From Lacticaseibacillus nasuensis JCM 17158 (GTDB taxonomy: Bacteria; Bacillota; Bacilli; Lactobacillales; Lactobacillaceae): 64,000 nt of DNA. Location: the NCBI RefSeq assembly GCF_001434705.1, contig NZ_AZDJ01000026.1:67604-131603 (forward strand). Direction: 5' to 3'. Shown one piece after another: positions 34,047 through 47,952 of this stretch. A program made the position numbers and the translations under genes. The notes below the pieces were generated by a model, which saw only the letters and a program-made list of their open reading frames with translations, had not been told where the DNA came from and did not search any database. Within the stretch, counting starts at the first letter, position 1, and the number at the start of each line of letters is the position of its first letter.

Positions 34047-34625
34047 GTGGCACAACTTTATTTTCGCTACGGCGCGATGAACTCGGGGAAATCCATCGAG
34101 ATTCTCAAGGTCGCGCATAATTATGAGGAACAACATAAACCCGTGATCCTGCTGACCAGCGCGCTGGACAACCGCGCCGGCGTCGGCGTGATCGCTAGCC
34201 GCATCGGTCTGGAGCGCCCGGCCCAGCCCGTCGCCGGCGACACCGATATTTTCGCCTTGGTGCAGCAGCTGAACGCGGCTGCGTATTGCGTGTTGATCGA
34301 CGAGGCGCAATTCTTGCAGAAGCATCACGTCTTCGAATGCGCGCGGGTGGTCGACGAGCTGCACATTCCCGTGATCGCCTTTGGGCTGAAGAACGATTTT
34401 AAAAACGAATTGTTCGAAGGCTCGCGGTACTTGTTGCTGTACGCCGATAAAATCGAGGAAATGAAGACGATTTGCTGGTTCTGCGCCAAAAAGGCCACGA
34501 TGAACCTGCGCGTGCACGACGGCAAGCCGGTGTATGCCGGTGAACAGGTGCAAATCGGCGGCAACGAAAGTTACTTCCCGGTGTGCCGCCACCACTACTA
34601 CTTCCCGCCGGCCAAGTTGGCATAA
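34047..34625 (+). CDS. tdk: Thymidine kinase
   Basis: 192 aa type II thymidine kinase for thymidine salvage. [16 protein letters not shown] is the P-loop region, [14 protein letters not shown] the Walker B and substrate motif, and CWFCAKKAT with PVCRHHYY the zinc site. Start GTG after AAGGAGAG. First gene of tdk-prfA-prmC-ywlC. Confidence 0.95.
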   Translation: MAQLYFRYGAMNSGKSIEILKVAHNYEEQHKPVILLTSALDNRAGVGVIASRIGLERPAQPVAGDTDIFALVQQLNAAAYCVLIDEAQFLQKHHVFECARVVDELHIPVIAFGLKNDFKNELFEGSRYLLLYADKIEEMKTICWFCAKKATMNLRVHDGKPVYAGEQVQIGGNESYFPVCRHHYYFPPAKLA

Positions 34626-34634
34626 GGAGACAAG

Positions 34635-35714
34635 ATGGACAAGATTTTTGAACAATTAGACGGCTTGTTGGACCGCTACGACGAGCTGCAGGAATTGATG
34701 AGCGATCCTGAGGTGCTCGCCGACACCAAGCGCTACATGGCCTATTCCAAAGAAGAAGGCAGCATGCGCGAAGTCGTCGCCGCCTACAAGCGCTACAAGC
34801 AGGTGAAATCAGACATCGCCGAAAGCGACGAGGTGTTGCGCGAAAGCCACGACCCCGAGCTGTCCGATTTGGCCAAAGAAGAGCTCAACGAACTGCGCCC
34901 CGAGCTGGCTAAGCTGGAAGACGAGATTAAGCTGTTGATGCTGCCGAAGGACCCGAACGACGACAAAAACATCATCATGGAAATCCGCGGCGCGGCTGGT
35001 GGCGACGAGGCGTCGCTGTTTGCCGGCGACTTGTTGTCGATGTACATGAAGTACGCCGAGAAACAAGGCTGGACCACCGAAATCGTCGACGAAACGCCGA
35101 CGGAAGTGGGGGGCTACAAGGAAGTCGCCATCATGATCACCGGCGATTCCGTCTACTCCAAGCTCAAATACGAAAGCGGCGCCCACCGCGTGCAGCGCGT
35201 GCCGGTGACCGAATCCGCCGGGCGCGTGCACACCAGCACCGCCACGGTGGTGGTGATGCCCGAGTATGACGAAGTCGATTTGGACATCGACCCCAAGGAC
35301 ATTCGCACTGATGTGTATCGCTCCAGCGGTGCCGGCGGTCAGCATATCAACAAGACCTCCAGTGCCGTGCGGATGACCCACCTGCCCACCGGCATCGTGG
35401 TCACCATGCAAGACCAGCGCTCCCAGCAGCAAAACCGGGAAAAGGCCATGCAGATTCTGAAGAGCCGGGTGTATGACTACTACGAAAGCCAAAACGAATC
35501 CGAATACGCCGACAAGCGCAAAACGGCCATCGGTACTGGCGACCGCTCCGAGCGGATTCGCACCTACAACTACCCGCAAAACCGGGTCACCGACCACCGC
35601 ATCGGCTTGACGCTGAACAAACTCGACCGCATCATGAACGGCGAGCTCGACGATATTATTTCCGCGCTCATCGTCCAGGATCAAACCAAGCAGCTGGAAC
35701 AAATCAATGACTAA
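34635..35714 (+). CDS. prfA: Peptide chain release factor 1
   Basis: 359 aa. [19 protein letters not shown] carries the GGQ loop that triggers peptide release; domain 2 recognises UAA and UAG. AAGGAGA lies just before the ATG. It overlaps prmC by 8 nt; PrmC methylates the Gln of GGQ, so the pair is functionally linked. Confidence 0.97.
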   Translation: MDKIFEQLDGLLDRYDELQELMSDPEVLADTKRYMAYSKEEGSMREVVAAYKRYKQVKSDIAESDEVLRESHDPELSDLAKEELNELRPELAKLEDEIKLLMLPKDPNDDKNIIMEIRGAAGGDEASLFAGDLLSMYMKYAEKQGWTTEIVDETPTEVGGYKEVAIMITGDSVYSKLKYESGAHRVQRVPVTESAGRVHTSTATVVVMPEYDEVDLDIDPKDIRTDVYRSSGAGGQHINKTSSAVRMTHLPTGIVVTMQDQRSQQQNREKAMQILKSRVYDYYESQNESEYADKRKTAIGTGDRSERIRTYNYPQNRVTDHRIGLTLNKLDRIMNGELDDIISALIVQDQTKQLEQIND

Positions 35715-36540
35715 GACGATTCAAGAGGCGCTCCGCTGGGCGTCTTCTTTATTAGGACCAGTCGGCGCCGATGCCGACGGGGCGCGCTACGTGCTCGAAA
35801 TGCGGCTGGACTGGTCGCCCAGCCAGCTGCAGCTGCACGCCCATGACGCCTTGACCGCGGCGCAGTGGACGCAGTTTGAAGCGGACGTCGCGCGGCTGGC
35901 CAAGTTCGAGCCGGCGCAATACGTCGTCGGCGTCGCGCCGTTTTTCGGCGACTTATTTAACGTGACGCCAGCGGTGTTGATTCCGCGATTTGACACGGAG
36001 GAGCTCGTGGCCTGGGCCGCCGCCGAGCAACAGGCGGCCGCCACCGGGTTAGACCTCGGCACCGGCAGCGGTGCCATCGGCCTCACGCTGGCCAAGCAGC
36101 TGCCCGACGTGGCGATGACGTTAAGCGACGTGTCGCCGGCGGCCTTGGCGGTGGCGCAAGCCAACGCCAAGCGACTGAATCGACACGTAACGTTGGTGGC
36201 AAGCGACATGTTTGCCGCGCTGCCGGAGCGATTTGATTTCATCGTCAGCAACCTGCCGTACATCAGCCACGCCGAGGAAGCGGTGATGGATGAAAGCACC
36301 AAGCGCTACGAGCCGGCGCTGGCGTTATACGCCGAGCACGCCGGCTTGGCGTTGTTCGAGCGCTTTGTCGTCGCCTTGCCGCAACACCTCAACGCCGGCG
36401 GGGCGGCGTATTTGGAATTTGGCTACCACCAGCGCGCGGCGTTGGCCGCCTTGGTGGCCGATGAGCTGCCGGGCTGGCAGGCGGAATTTCGCCGCGACTT
36501 GGCCGGGCAGGATCGCATGTTGAAGCTAACAAAGGAGTGA
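35707..36540 (+). CDS. prmC: Release-factor glutamine methyltransferase PrmC
   Basis: 277 aa. [15 protein letters not shown] is the SAM site, and the N-terminal helical domain that holds RF1 is about residues 1-85. The catalytic motif normally reads NPPY, but here it is VSNLPYIS (CTG in place of CCG). That is an uncommon substitution at a usually fixed site, although NLPY is found in other amino-methyltransferases such as KsgA, so activity may be retained. Confidence 0.92.
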   Translation: MTKTIQEALRWASSLLGPVGADADGARYVLEMRLDWSPSQLQLHAHDALTAAQWTQFEADVARLAKFEPAQYVVGVAPFFGDLFNVTPAVLIPRFDTEELVAWAAAEQQAAATGLDLGTGSGAIGLTLAKQLPDVAMTLSDVSPAALAVAQANAKRLNRHVTLVASDMFAALPERFDFIVSNLPYISHAEEAVMDESTKRYEPALALYAEHAGLALFERFVVALPQHLNAGGAAYLEFGYHQRAALAALVADELPGWQAEFRRDLAGQDRMLKLTKE

Positions 36541-36545
36541 GCACC

Positions 36546-37562
36546 ATGAAAACGAATCGTTTTACGCCGGCGCAAATTACAGAAGCTGCCGCGCTGTTGA
36601 AGGCCGGAGAAGTCGTCGCGTTTCCCACCGAAACCGTCTATGGCTTAGGCGCCATCGCCACGGATCCGAAGGCCGTGGCCAAGGTGTTTGCCGCCAAGCA
36701 CCGCCCGGCGGATAATCCCTTGATCGTCACGGTGGCCACCACCGCCATGGTGGCGGAATACGCCACCATCACGCCGGCCGCGCAGCAATTGATGACCGTG
36801 TTTTGGCCGGGGCCGCTGACGATTATTTTGCCGGTGTTGCCCGGACGCCTGCCGGCGGTGGTCACCGGCGGCTTGAGCACCGCAGCGTTTCGCCTACCGG
36901 CCAGCGCCGTGACCCGCGACTTGATTGCGGCCACCGGTGTGCCGATCGTCGGGCCTAGCGCCAACTTGTCGACGAAGCCGAGTGCCACCAAGGCCGAGCA
37001 TGTGCTACACGATTTTGACGGCGTCATCGCCGGCGTGGTCGACGCCGGGCCGACGCCGGTGGGGGTGGAGTCAACGGTGATCGACATGACCGTGACCCCG
37101 CCAGCCATTCTTCGGCCGGGCAAGCTGGGCCCCGCCGACCTCGAGCCGATTATTGGCCCGGTGCAGGCGGATCATCACCACGTGGCCGCCGGCGAGACCC
37201 CGAAGGCCCCGGGGATGAAGTACAAGCATTACGCCCCGGCGGCGCAAGTCGTCATCGTCGACGCACCGGCAGACTGGCCCGCCGCCTTGGCCTGGGCCAA
37301 GGCGAGTGGCACGGCGTATGGCGTGTTGGCCAGCCCGGCGATTTTGGCCACCGTGCCGAGTGGCGTGCCGACATATGCGCTAGGCGGAGATATTCAAGCC
37401 GCGACGCATAACTTGTTTGCCGGCTTGCGGTGGTTTGATTTGCACCCCAGCGTCAGCTTGGTCTTGGCCCAGGCGTATCCGGCCACGGGGCTGGGCGCGG
37501 CGTACATGAACCGGCTGGACAAATCCGCCGGCGGGCGCCACTTCGCGCAAGAGCAGGCGTAA
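36546..37562 (+). CDS. ywlC: L-threonylcarbamoyladenylate synthase (Sua5/YwlC)
   Basis: 338 aa two-domain Sua5 type: a YrdC domain (about residues 12-200; GEVVAFPTETVYGLGA, KHRPADNPLIV, STVIDMT) and a C-terminal Sua5 domain after a linker (APGMKYKHYAPAAQV). It makes the threonylcarbamoyl-AMP used for t6A37 in tRNA. ATG 36546 is preferred because AAGGAG (36531-36536) is 9 nt upstream. Confidence 0.94.
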   Translation: MKTNRFTPAQITEAAALLKAGEVVAFPTETVYGLGAIATDPKAVAKVFAAKHRPADNPLIVTVATTAMVAEYATITPAAQQLMTVFWPGPLTIILPVLPGRLPAVVTGGLSTAAFRLPASAVTRDLIAATGVPIVGPSANLSTKPSATKAEHVLHDFDGVIAGVVDAGPTPVGVESTVIDMTVTPPAILRPGKLGPADLEPIIGPVQADHHHVAAGETPKAPGMKYKHYAPAAQVVIVDAPADWPAALAWAKASGTAYGVLASPAILATVPSGVPTYALGGDIQAATHNLFAGLRWFDLHPSVSLVLAQAYPATGLGAAYMNRLDKSAGGRHFAQEQA

Positions 37563-37567
37563 GTTTT

Positions 37568-37576
37568 TTGGTATAC
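37568..37576 (+). promoter_or_regulatory. Extended -10 promoter of glyA
   Basis: TGGTATACT, about 40 nt upstream of the glyA start codon. Confidence 0.65.
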
Positions 37577-37615
37577 TGACAGTGTTGGTTGTCGCCCCAG
37601 GATGGAGGAATCAGC

Positions 37616-38848
37616 ATGGCCTTTAACGAATACGATCCGGCGGTGTTTGCCGCCATTGACGACGAAGCAGCCCGGCAGGAACACAATATTGAACTCATCG
37701 CCTCGGAAAACATCGTCAGCGCCGCCGTGCGCGCCGCGCAAGGTAGCGTGTTGACCAACAAATATTCCGAAGGCTACCCCGGCCACCGATATTACGGCGG
37801 CAATCAGTTCATCGACAAAATTGAGCAGCTGGCCATCGACCGCGCCAAGGCGTTGTTCGGCGCCGAGTACGCCAACGTGCAGCCGCACTCCGGCTCACAG
37901 GCCAACATGGCCGCTTACCGCGCCTTTTTGCAAGACGGCGATCGGGTGTTGGCGATGGACTTAACCGACGGCGGGCACCTCACGCATGGCTCCCCGGTGA
38001 ATTTCTCCGGCCAAACCTACCATTTTTATCACTACGGGTTGAACCCTGACACCGGGTATCTGGATTATGCGCAAATCGCGCAACTGGCCAGCGAGCTACA
38101 CCCGCGGCTAATCGTGGCGGGGGCCTCGGCGTATTCGCGGGCCATCGACTTTGCGCGCTTCCGCGAGATTGCCGATAGCGTCGGCGCCTTTTTAATGGTA
38201 GATATGGCCCACATCGCCGGCCTGGTTGCCGGCGGGGCGCACATGAATCCCGTGCCTTACGCCGATGTGGTCACCACCACCACGCACAAAACGCTGCGCG
38301 GCCCGCGCGGCGGCATGATCTTGGCCAAGGCCACCTACGGCAAGGCCATCGACTCGGCGTTGTTCCCCGGCATTCAAGGCGGGCCGCTGGATCACGTTAT
38401 CGCCGCCAAAGCCGTGGCGCTTGGCGAGGCGCAGCGCCCGGAGTTCACCACGTATGCCCACCAAGTCGTCGCCAACATGCAGGCGATGTGCGAGGGCTTT
38501 GCGGCAGACGACCGCCTGAAAATGATCAGCGGCGGCAGCGATAATCATTTGGTGTTGCTGGACGTCACCGGCTACGGCGTGACCGGCCGCGAGGTGCAAG
38601 ACCTGCTGGATAGCGTCGACATCACCACCAACAAGAATCAGATCCCTGGGGAAACCAACGGGCCGTTCAAAACCAGCGGCATTCGCGTTGGCACGGCGGC
38701 AATCACCACCCGCGGCTTCACGCCTGAGGAGTGCCGGCAGGTGGCGACGTTGATCAGTGCCGCCATCCAAAATCGGACCGATCAAAATAAACTTGATGAA
38801 ATTCGGCAATCAGTCCTTGCATTGACCCATGCCCATCCCTTATCATAG
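37616..38848 (+). CDS. glyA: Serine hydroxymethyltransferase
   Basis: 410 aa PLP enzyme that makes glycine and 5,10-methylene-[14 protein letters not shown] is the N-terminal motif, [11 protein letters not shown] follows, and [19 protein letters not shown] holds the PLP lysine. ATG 37616 after GGAGGAATC matches the family N-terminus. A small perfect hairpin (CCTTATC/GATAAGG) with four T spans its stop codon and could be a weak terminator before upp. Confidence 0.96.
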   Translation: MAFNEYDPAVFAAIDDEAARQEHNIELIASENIVSAAVRAAQGSVLTNKYSEGYPGHRYYGGNQFIDKIEQLAIDRAKALFGAEYANVQPHSGSQANMAAYRAFLQDGDRVLAMDLTDGGHLTHGSPVNFSGQTYHFYHYGLNPDTGYLDYAQIAQLASELHPRLIVAGASAYSRAIDFARFREIADSVGAFLMVDMAHIAGLVAGGAHMNPVPYADVVTTTTHKTLRGPRGGMILAKATYGKAIDSALFPGIQGGPLDHVIAAKAVALGEAQRPEFTTYAHQVVANMQAMCEGFAADDRLKMISGGSDNHLVLLDVTGYGVTGREVQDLLDSVDITTNKNQIPGETNGPFKTSGIRVGTAAITTRGFTPEECRQVATLISAAIQNRTDQNKLDEIRQSVLALTHAHPLS

Positions 38849-38857
38849 ATAAGGTTT
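38837..38857 (+). terminator. Weak terminator-like hairpin at the end of glyA
   Basis: CCTTATC-ATA-GATAAGG followed by TTTT, across the glyA stop. A second short dyad, GCAAAAT/ATTTTGC (38862-38879), follows in the upp leader. Confidence 0.45.
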
Positions 38858-38917
38858 TGAGCAAAATTTAGATTTTGCCGGGTAACTTGCACCACACTAT
38901 TAAGGAGGGCCACTTGC

Positions 38918-39547
38918 ATGGGCAAATTTACGGTTTTGAACCACCCGCTGATCCAGCATAAGCTGACGCTGATCCGGGACAAAAACGTCGGGACCAAGGA
39001 GTTCCGAGAAGTCGCCAACGAGATCGCGGAGTTGATGGTTTACGAAATCACGCGCGACTTACCACTGGAAGACGTGGAAGTCGAGACGCCAATGGGCAAA
39101 ACGGTCCAAAAGAAACTCGCCGGCAAAAAGCTGGCCGTCGTGCCGATTCTGCGCGCCGGGCTGGGGATGGTTGACGGGGTCTTGGAACTGATTCCCGCCG
39201 CTAAGGTTGGCCACATCGGCATGTACCGTGACGAAAAAACGCTGCAGCCGCACGAGTACTTCGTCAAGATGCCGCCTGACATCGGCCAGCGCGACTTGAT
39301 CATCGTCGACCCGATGCTTGCCACGGGTGGCAGTGCCAACATGGCCATCGAGGCGTTGAAGAAGCGCGGGGCCCAAAGCGTCCGCCTCGTGGTGCTGGTG
39401 GCCGCTCCGGAAGGCGTTAAGGCCGTGCAAGAAGCACACCCCGATGTCGACATTTATGCCGCCGCCTTGGATGACCACCTCAATGAAGATGGCTACATCG
39501 TACCCGGCTTGGGCGATGCCGGCGACCGGTTATTCGGAACGAAATAA
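38918..39547 (+). CDS. upp: Uracil phosphoribosyltransferase
   Basis: 209 aa, converts uracil and PRPP to [30 protein letters not shown] (PRPP-binding) and [16 protein letters not shown] (uracil-binding end) are intact. AAGGAGGG lies before the ATG. A strong terminator follows. Confidence 0.97.
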   Translation: MGKFTVLNHPLIQHKLTLIRDKNVGTKEFREVANEIAELMVYEITRDLPLEDVEVETPMGKTVQKKLAGKKLAVVPILRAGLGMVDGVLELIPAAKVGHIGMYRDEKTLQPHEYFVKMPPDIGQRDLIIVDPMLATGGSANMAIEALKKRGAQSVRLVVLVAAPEGVKAVQEAHPDVDIYAAALDDHLNEDGYIVPGLGDAGDRLFGTK

Positions 39548-39551
39548 GCAA

Positions 39552-39583
39552 CAAGGTCTCAGCCAATTTGGCTGAGGCCTTTT
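39552..39583 (+). terminator. Terminator after upp
   Basis: AAGGTCTCAGCC/GGCTGAGGCCTT with an AATTT loop and TTTT. Confidence 0.85.
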
Positions 39584-40053
39584 CTTGTGGGGCGGTGCCG
39601 AACGATAGCCAATCGGCGCGGTGGCTTGGTTGGGGCGGCGTGGCTAGGCTAAAATTTCGCGGTCAATCTTGCGCTAGATATTTTTGAATTATTGCGCAGA
39701 AAACGCCGAAAAAGATCGATTTTGGTGGCAATAAAAACCGGCTGAAGTCGTTGTGCTGCAAGGGATACAGCCGTTTTCCCGCCAACTTGTGTGCGCTCAG
39801 TTGATTCAGCTGACCGATTGTCCAGCTTCGCGGTCGTATGCAGTCGTCTCGTGCGCGTGATTTTTCGCGGCCAGGCGCTGGCGACCGGGCGCGGCAAGGC
39901 TTTGCGCCGATTTTGGGCAAAAAGTTCTTCATGGGCACTTTACGGTCAATATACAGTGCCCACCTGGGGCATTTTAGGTTTATGCAATGAGCATGCAGCC
40001 AGCCGCCAAGGCGGCTAATTGCGTAAAAGCCGAATGCGCCCAGGCTGCGCAGA
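39584..40053. other. Gene-free stretch between upp and the TetR pseudogene
   Basis: About 470 nt with no ORF I can support. Its composition is mixed and poorer in coding signal than its neighbours. The part around 39932-39975 contains GGGCACTTTAC and TTTATGCA, also found in inverted order near glmS (about 9328-9394), which suggests a decayed dispersed repeat. Confidence 0.5.
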
Positions 40054-40750
40054 TTAATTGGTCGCCTGGCCCCAAGTCGTCGAGCCCCACTTATTGAGGT
40101 GGCCGGACGCCAAGGCGGCGCTATTCAGTTCTGCCTGGGCCTGCCAGCCGGCCAGCTGGGCCATCACGGTGCGCACGACCCACTCGGGATGCGGCGCCGC
40201 CATTTGCTGAAGCGCCCCGGCTGGCCGCGCGCGGTTCGGCACGGCGCGCACCGTCGCCAGCGCCAGCACCTGCGGCGTCACCGTGAGCCACGCGGCGGCC
40301 ATAGCCGGGCATGAAAAACGGTAGGCGCGCATCGAGCTCGCTACCAGCCGGCGCGGCGAGTGCGTCCAACTGGTTGAGCAACTGCGCCTGGCGGCCGCTG
40401 ACCAAGCCAGCCAATATTGCCGGCAGGCCCGCGATGAGATGGGCCAGCCGCGGCTCGTTGGTGGTGTAGCGAATCAGGTGCTGACGGATTTTTTCTTCAT
40501 TAAAAGGGAGCAAGGCTTTCAGCGACATGGTGCACCAGCGCGCATATTCTTCGCGCAACACGTCGCCGAAGATTTCCTCCTTGTTGCGATAACAGCGAAA
40601 GATCATGCGTCGGTCGTAGCCGCTCTTGGTGACGAGCTGGTTGACGAGGGTGGCGGAGTAGGGTGCGGCTGCAATGACGGCGCGGGCGGCTTGGTGAATT
40701 TCGGTGCGCCGGCGGGCAATTTCTGCTTGGGCAAGGGGTTGTCTGGTCAT
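40054..40750 (-). pseudogene. TetR/AcrR-family regulator, frameshifted
   Basis: From the start at 40750 (GAGGTGATGAC before ATG) the first part is a TetR N-terminus with the helix-turn-helix LVNQLVTKSGYDRRMIFRCY. Near 40312, at a run of five T on the minus strand, the frame turns into Gly/Ala/Arg-rich nonsense. The expected C-terminal helices (MAAAWLTVTPQVLALATVRA and WVVRTVMAQLAGWQAQAEL) continue in another frame to 40054. Removing one T restores a protein of about 231 aa. The target is unknown; it lies back-to-back with the ATP synthase operon. Confidence 0.82.
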
Positions 40751-41091
40751 GTCATCACCTCGTTGTCACTATACTAACCGAAGCGAAATCCGGCAAATAA
40801 TCCGATGAGCAGCTGCCGAATAATTTGACTGTGGCTGACTTGCCAGGGGCCAGGGGCGGCGTGGTATGGTGGAATTTAGGCAGGTGAACACGAAAGCGGT
40901 GCCGTGTTGTCTTTCTGAAAACGGCCGCAGCATCGCGGTGAAATATTCACTTTGCCTTTTGTTTTTTGCCTCGTTTGGTGTTAGAGTAATGCTTGTGTGT
41001 TGCGCAGGTTCGCCTGCATGCGTTATGAGTTTGGAAACAATCAGCGCTCTGTCTCAGAACGTTCGTTGCTTCTGTGAAGGAGGTGAATTCT
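40751..41091. other. Intergenic region between the TetR pseudogene and atpB
   Basis: About 340 nt without a credible gene. On the minus strand, TATAGT (40768-40773) is a probable -10 for tetR. No confident promoter for the atp operon could be fixed; TGGTATGGT (40862-40870) and TTAGAGTAAT (40981-40990) are weak candidates. No atpI gene is present upstream of atpB. Confidence 0.5.
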
Positions 41092-42031
<940 letters not shown>

Positions 42032-42063
42032 CCACGGCGAACTAGGAAGGGAGTGGACAGTCC

Positions 42064-42552
42064 ATGTCTATTGGTGACACGCTCATTTTAATCATCTCCT
42101 TCGCCGTTTTAACGTTGTTGGTCGGGCATTTTGCCTGGGGTCCCGTCACGAAAATGATGGCCACCCGGGCCGACAAGATTGATGCCGATATTGATTATGC
42201 GGAGAACGCGCGCAAGGAGGCAGCAGAACTGGCTGCCAAGCGCCAAGCAGAGCTTAAGAACTCCCAAGCAGACGCTGTCAAAATCGTGAACACCGCTAAG
42301 GAAAACGGCGAGAAGCAACGCCAAGAATTGGTCCAAGCCGCCCACAATGAAGTGGCGACCTTGAAGGCCAACGCGCAACAAGACATCGCCCAAGAACGGA
42401 CGGATGCCTTGAACAGCGCGAAGAATGACGTGGCCGAGATTTCTCTGGCCATTGCCACGAAGATTCTGGGCAAGGAGCTGAAAGCCGAAGACCAGCAGGC
42501 GCTGATCGATGATTATATCAAAGGGTTAGGTGACGCCAATGGCAGTCACTAA
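42064..42552 (+). CDS. atpF: F-type ATP synthase subunit b
   Basis: 162 aa: an N-terminal membrane helix (about residues 6-26) followed by a long charged coiled coil (NARKEAAELAAKRQAEL onward) that forms the peripheral stalk. AGGAAGGGAG precedes the ATG. It overlaps atpH by 14 nt. Confidence 0.95.
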   Translation: MSIGDTLILIISFAVLTLLVGHFAWGPVTKMMATRADKIDADIDYAENARKEAAELAAKRQAELKNSQADAVKIVNTAKENGEKQRQELVQAAHNEVATLKANAQQDIAQERTDALNSAKNDVAEISLAIATKILGKELKAEDQQALIDDYIKGLGDANGSH

Positions 42553-43084
42553 TCAACAAGTTGCGCCAAAGTATGCCACGGCTTTGTATGAAGCCGCCGT
42601 TGACGCCAAGAATGTGGCGACGGTTCAAGCGGACCTCGCCGCCATCAACACCATCTTGGCAGGCAACCCGCAGTTCTTGACGTTACTGCAAACCCATGTG
42701 GTGGCAGAAGCTGACGTGCCGAGCTTGTTGGACACGTTGACCACCGGCGCTGCCGAGTTGACGCAGCGCTTTGTGCGCTTGTTGTTCGACTACGGCCGCA
42801 TTAGTGCGCTGCCAGTCGTCATCGCTGCGTTTAACCGCACGGTGGCGACAGCTGCCGGCGAGCTGGACGCGACGGCGACGACCGCGGTGGCCTTGACGCC
42901 CGCGCAATCGGCGCAAATCAGTACCGCGGTGGCGGCCAAGTTTGGCGTCACCACCGTCAATTTGACGAATGCAGTAGACCCCAGCGTCATCGGTGGGGTG
43001 CGCATTGCGGCGAATAACCGCATTATCGATGGCACGGTAGCCACGCGGCTGAGCAAGCTACGCGCCGCCATGTTAGCGAATTAA
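42539..43084 (+). CDS. atpH: F-type ATP synthase subunit delta
   Basis: 181 aa stalk subunit, start MAVTNQQVAPKYATALYEAA (family N-terminus). The C-terminal block VNLTNAVDPSVIGGVRI is the delta signature. ATG 42539 is preferred over 42530 because TTAGGTGA sits upstream and the protein then aligns. Confidence 0.94.
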   Translation: MAVTNQQVAPKYATALYEAAVDAKNVATVQADLAAINTILAGNPQFLTLLQTHVVAEADVPSLLDTLTTGAAELTQRFVRLLFDYGRISALPVVIAAFNRTVATAAGELDATATTAVALTPAQSAQISTAVAAKFGVTTVNLTNAVDPSVIGGVRIAANNRIIDGTVATRLSKLRAAMLAN

Positions 43085-44626
<1,542 letters not shown>

Positions 44627-44637
44627 GGAGGTGCCGC

Positions 44638-45555
44638 ATGGCTGAATCATTAATGGACATCAAGCGCCAAATCGCGTCGACGAAGAAAACTGGGCAAATC
44701 ACCCAGGCCATGCAAATGGTCTCCGGTGCGAAGCTGAGTCAAATCGAAAAGCGGGCCAACGCGTATCAAATCTACGCCAACAAGGTCCGTGAAATCGTGA
44801 CCCACCTCGCCGCGGCGCAGCTCTTGCAAATCGAGAAGCTGCAAACCGGCGGCGAGCTCGGGCCTGCCGCTGTGACCATCGCCCCGCTGTTGCAACAACG
44901 CCCCATCAAGAAAACCGGTTACCTGGTAATCACTAGTGATCGCGGCCTGGTTGGCGCGTACAACAGCACGATTTTAAAAGCCATGATGCAAATGATGCAC
45001 GAAGACCACGAAAACGCCGACGAATATGTCGTCATGGCGATTGGCGGGGTCGGGGCGGACTTCTTCAAAGCCCGCGGCATCAACTTGGCCTATGAATACC
45101 GCGGCGTCTCCGACATCCCGACCTTTAACGAGGTCCGGGAAATCGTCAAAACCGCGGTGACGATGTTTGACTCCGGCGTCTTCGACGAGCTGTATGTGTG
45201 CTACAACCACCATATCAACTCGCTGACCAGCGCGTTTCGCGCCGAGAAGATGTTGCCGATTTCCGACTTGGATGCCGCCGAAGTGGCCGATGACCACATC
45301 GATTACATCACCGAGCCGAATGCGGACGCCGTGCTTGCCGCCGTGTTGCCGCAGTATGCTGAAAGCCTGATCTTTGGGGCCATCATGGACGCCAAAACGG
45401 CCGAGCATGCCGCCAGCACCACCGCGATGAAGAGCGCGACGGATAACGCCAACGATTTGATTTCCCACCTGTCGATTACCTATAACCGGGCGCGGCAGGC
45501 GGCCATCACCACCGAGATCACCGAAATCGTTGGTGGCGCAGCGGCGCTGGATTAG
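44638..45555 (+). CDS. atpG: F-type ATP synthase subunit gamma
   Basis: 305 aa rotor shaft: N-terminal helix (MDIKRQIASTKKTGQITQAM), Rossmann-like middle, and C-terminal helix (MKSATDNANDLI to ITEIVGGAAALD). GGGAGGTG precedes the ATG. In most genomes atpD follows within a few tens of bases; here a 393-nt gap filled by three hairpin repeats intervenes. Confidence 0.96.
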   Translation: MAESLMDIKRQIASTKKTGQITQAMQMVSGAKLSQIEKRANAYQIYANKVREIVTHLAAAQLLQIEKLQTGGELGPAAVTIAPLLQQRPIKKTGYLVITSDRGLVGAYNSTILKAMMQMMHEDHENADEYVVMAIGGVGADFFKARGINLAYEYRGVSDIPTFNEVREIVKTAVTMFDSGVFDELYVCYNHHINSLTSAFRAEKMLPISDLDAAEVADDHIDYITEPNADAVLAAVLPQYAESLIFGAIMDAKTAEHAASTTAMKSATDNANDLISHLSITYNRARQAAITTEITEIVGGAAALD

Positions 45556-45562
45556 AATTTTT

Positions 45563-45684
45563 AACTGTGTTCGCGAAGGCAGCGGCCTGCACGTAGGTCC
45601 ACCTGAGCACCGAAGCACCCAAACCGTGCTTCAGCACTCAGGCGGCGCCTACGTTCCGTCCGCAACCGCCTTCGCTCACAACTT
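45563..45684 (+). repeat. Structured hairpin repeat, copy E (tandem array 3)
   Basis: Lower stem GCGAAGGC/GCCTTCGC, middle GCGG/CCGC and CGTAGG/CCTACG, CCTGA/TCAGG, apical GAAGCAC/GTGCTTC with a 7-nt loop. It begins 8 nt after the atpG stop codon. Its inner hairpin and 3' arm nearly equal those of copy C. Confidence 0.88.
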
Positions 45685-45807
45685 AATCGTGTTCGCGAGC
45701 CCAAGGGACTGCACACAAGTCCACCTGGCACTCGAAAGGCAAAAAGCGCCTTTCAAGCACCAGGCGGCGCTTGTGCTCCGTCCCTTACCCGGGCTCGCTC
45801 ACAACTT
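45685..45807 (+). repeat. Structured hairpin repeat, copy F (tandem array 3)
   Basis: Lower stem GCGAGCCC/GGGCTCGC (compare GCAAGCCC/GGGCTTGC in copy B, a compensatory change), AAGGGAC/GTCCCTT, CACAAG/CTTGTG, CCTGG/CCAGG, apical GAAAGGC/GCCTTTC with loop AAAAAGC. It directly follows copy E. Confidence 0.88.
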
Positions 45808-45929
45808 AAACGTGTTCGCGGTGACAAGAAACTGCGTGGTTGACCACCTGGTCGGCGCCTTGCAAAGTGCGCAAGGCACCACCCAGGCGGCACAACCACT
45901 CCGTTTCTTCCCGTCACCGCTCACAACTT
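45808..45929 (+). repeat. Structured hairpin repeat, copy G (tandem array 3)
   Basis: The most divergent copy, yet fully paired: GCGGTGAC/GTCACCGC, AAGAAAC/GTTTCTT, GTGGTTG/CAACCAC, CCTGG/CCAGG, apical GCCTTGC/GCAAGGC with loop AAAGTGC. It ends 19 nt before the atpD start codon. Confidence 0.88.
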
Positions 45930-45936
45930 GACTTGA

Positions 45937-47406
<1,470 letters not shown>

Positions 47407-47420
47407 GGAGGTGTCGCCGC

Positions 47421-47849
47421 TTGGCTGAGCAAAATGTGCTAACCGTGAACATCGTGACGCCTGACGGCTTGGTGTATAATCACCACGCCACCCTCGTAGT
47501 CGTGAAAACGACCGCCGGTGAGTTGGGCTTGATGGCCAAACACGAACCGGTTGTTGCGCCACTGACGATCGGTGAGGTCCGCGTGCGCCGGGTGGATAAC
47601 CCAGGGCACGAGGATGCCATCGCCGTCAACGGTGGCTTCATGGAAATGTCGGACAACGTGGCGTCCATCGTCGCCGACTCCGCCGAACGTGAACGCGACA
47701 TCGACTTGTCTCGGGCTGAAGCCGCTCGGACCCGCGCCCAGCGCAGGATCGAAGCAGCCAAGGCCCATGACGACGTCGACGAGTTGCAGCGCGCGCAAGT
47801 CTCTTTGCAACGCGCCATCAACCGAATTCACGTCAAAACTGGCAAATGA
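47421..47849 (+). CDS. atpC: F-type ATP synthase subunit epsilon
   Basis: 142 aa: N-terminal beta barrel (LTVNIVTPDGLVYNHHATLV) and a C-terminal helical hairpin (AEAARTRAQRRIEAAK). TTG start 47421, with AAGGAGGTG (47405-47413) 7 nt upstream. Last gene of the operon. Confidence 0.93.
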   Translation: MAEQNVLTVNIVTPDGLVYNHHATLVVVKTTAGELGLMAKHEPVVAPLTIGEVRVRRVDNPGHEDAIAVNGGFMEMSDNVASIVADSAERERDIDLSRAEAARTRAQRRIEAAKAHDDVDELQRAQVSLQRAINRIHVKTGK

Positions 47850-47853
47850 CTGT

Positions 47854-47881
47854 AAGCACCGCCTCGCGCGGTGCTTTTTTT
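47854..47881 (+). terminator. Terminator of the atp operon
   Basis: AAGCACCGC/GCGGTGCTT stem with a short loop and T run. Confidence 0.88.
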
Positions 47882-47952
47882 ATGCGATTGAACAACTGCC
47901 GGCGCAAGGCTAAAATGGCGGTATGTGGCGGTTACGCCGGAGTGGGAGAGTC

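Noticed and set aside
45563..45929. Repeats considered as MITEs or insertion-sequence remnants
   Set aside because: Only weak similarity between the two ends, no target duplication, no transposase, and constant orientation and spacing to genes. Not fully excluded until copies are counted genome-wide.
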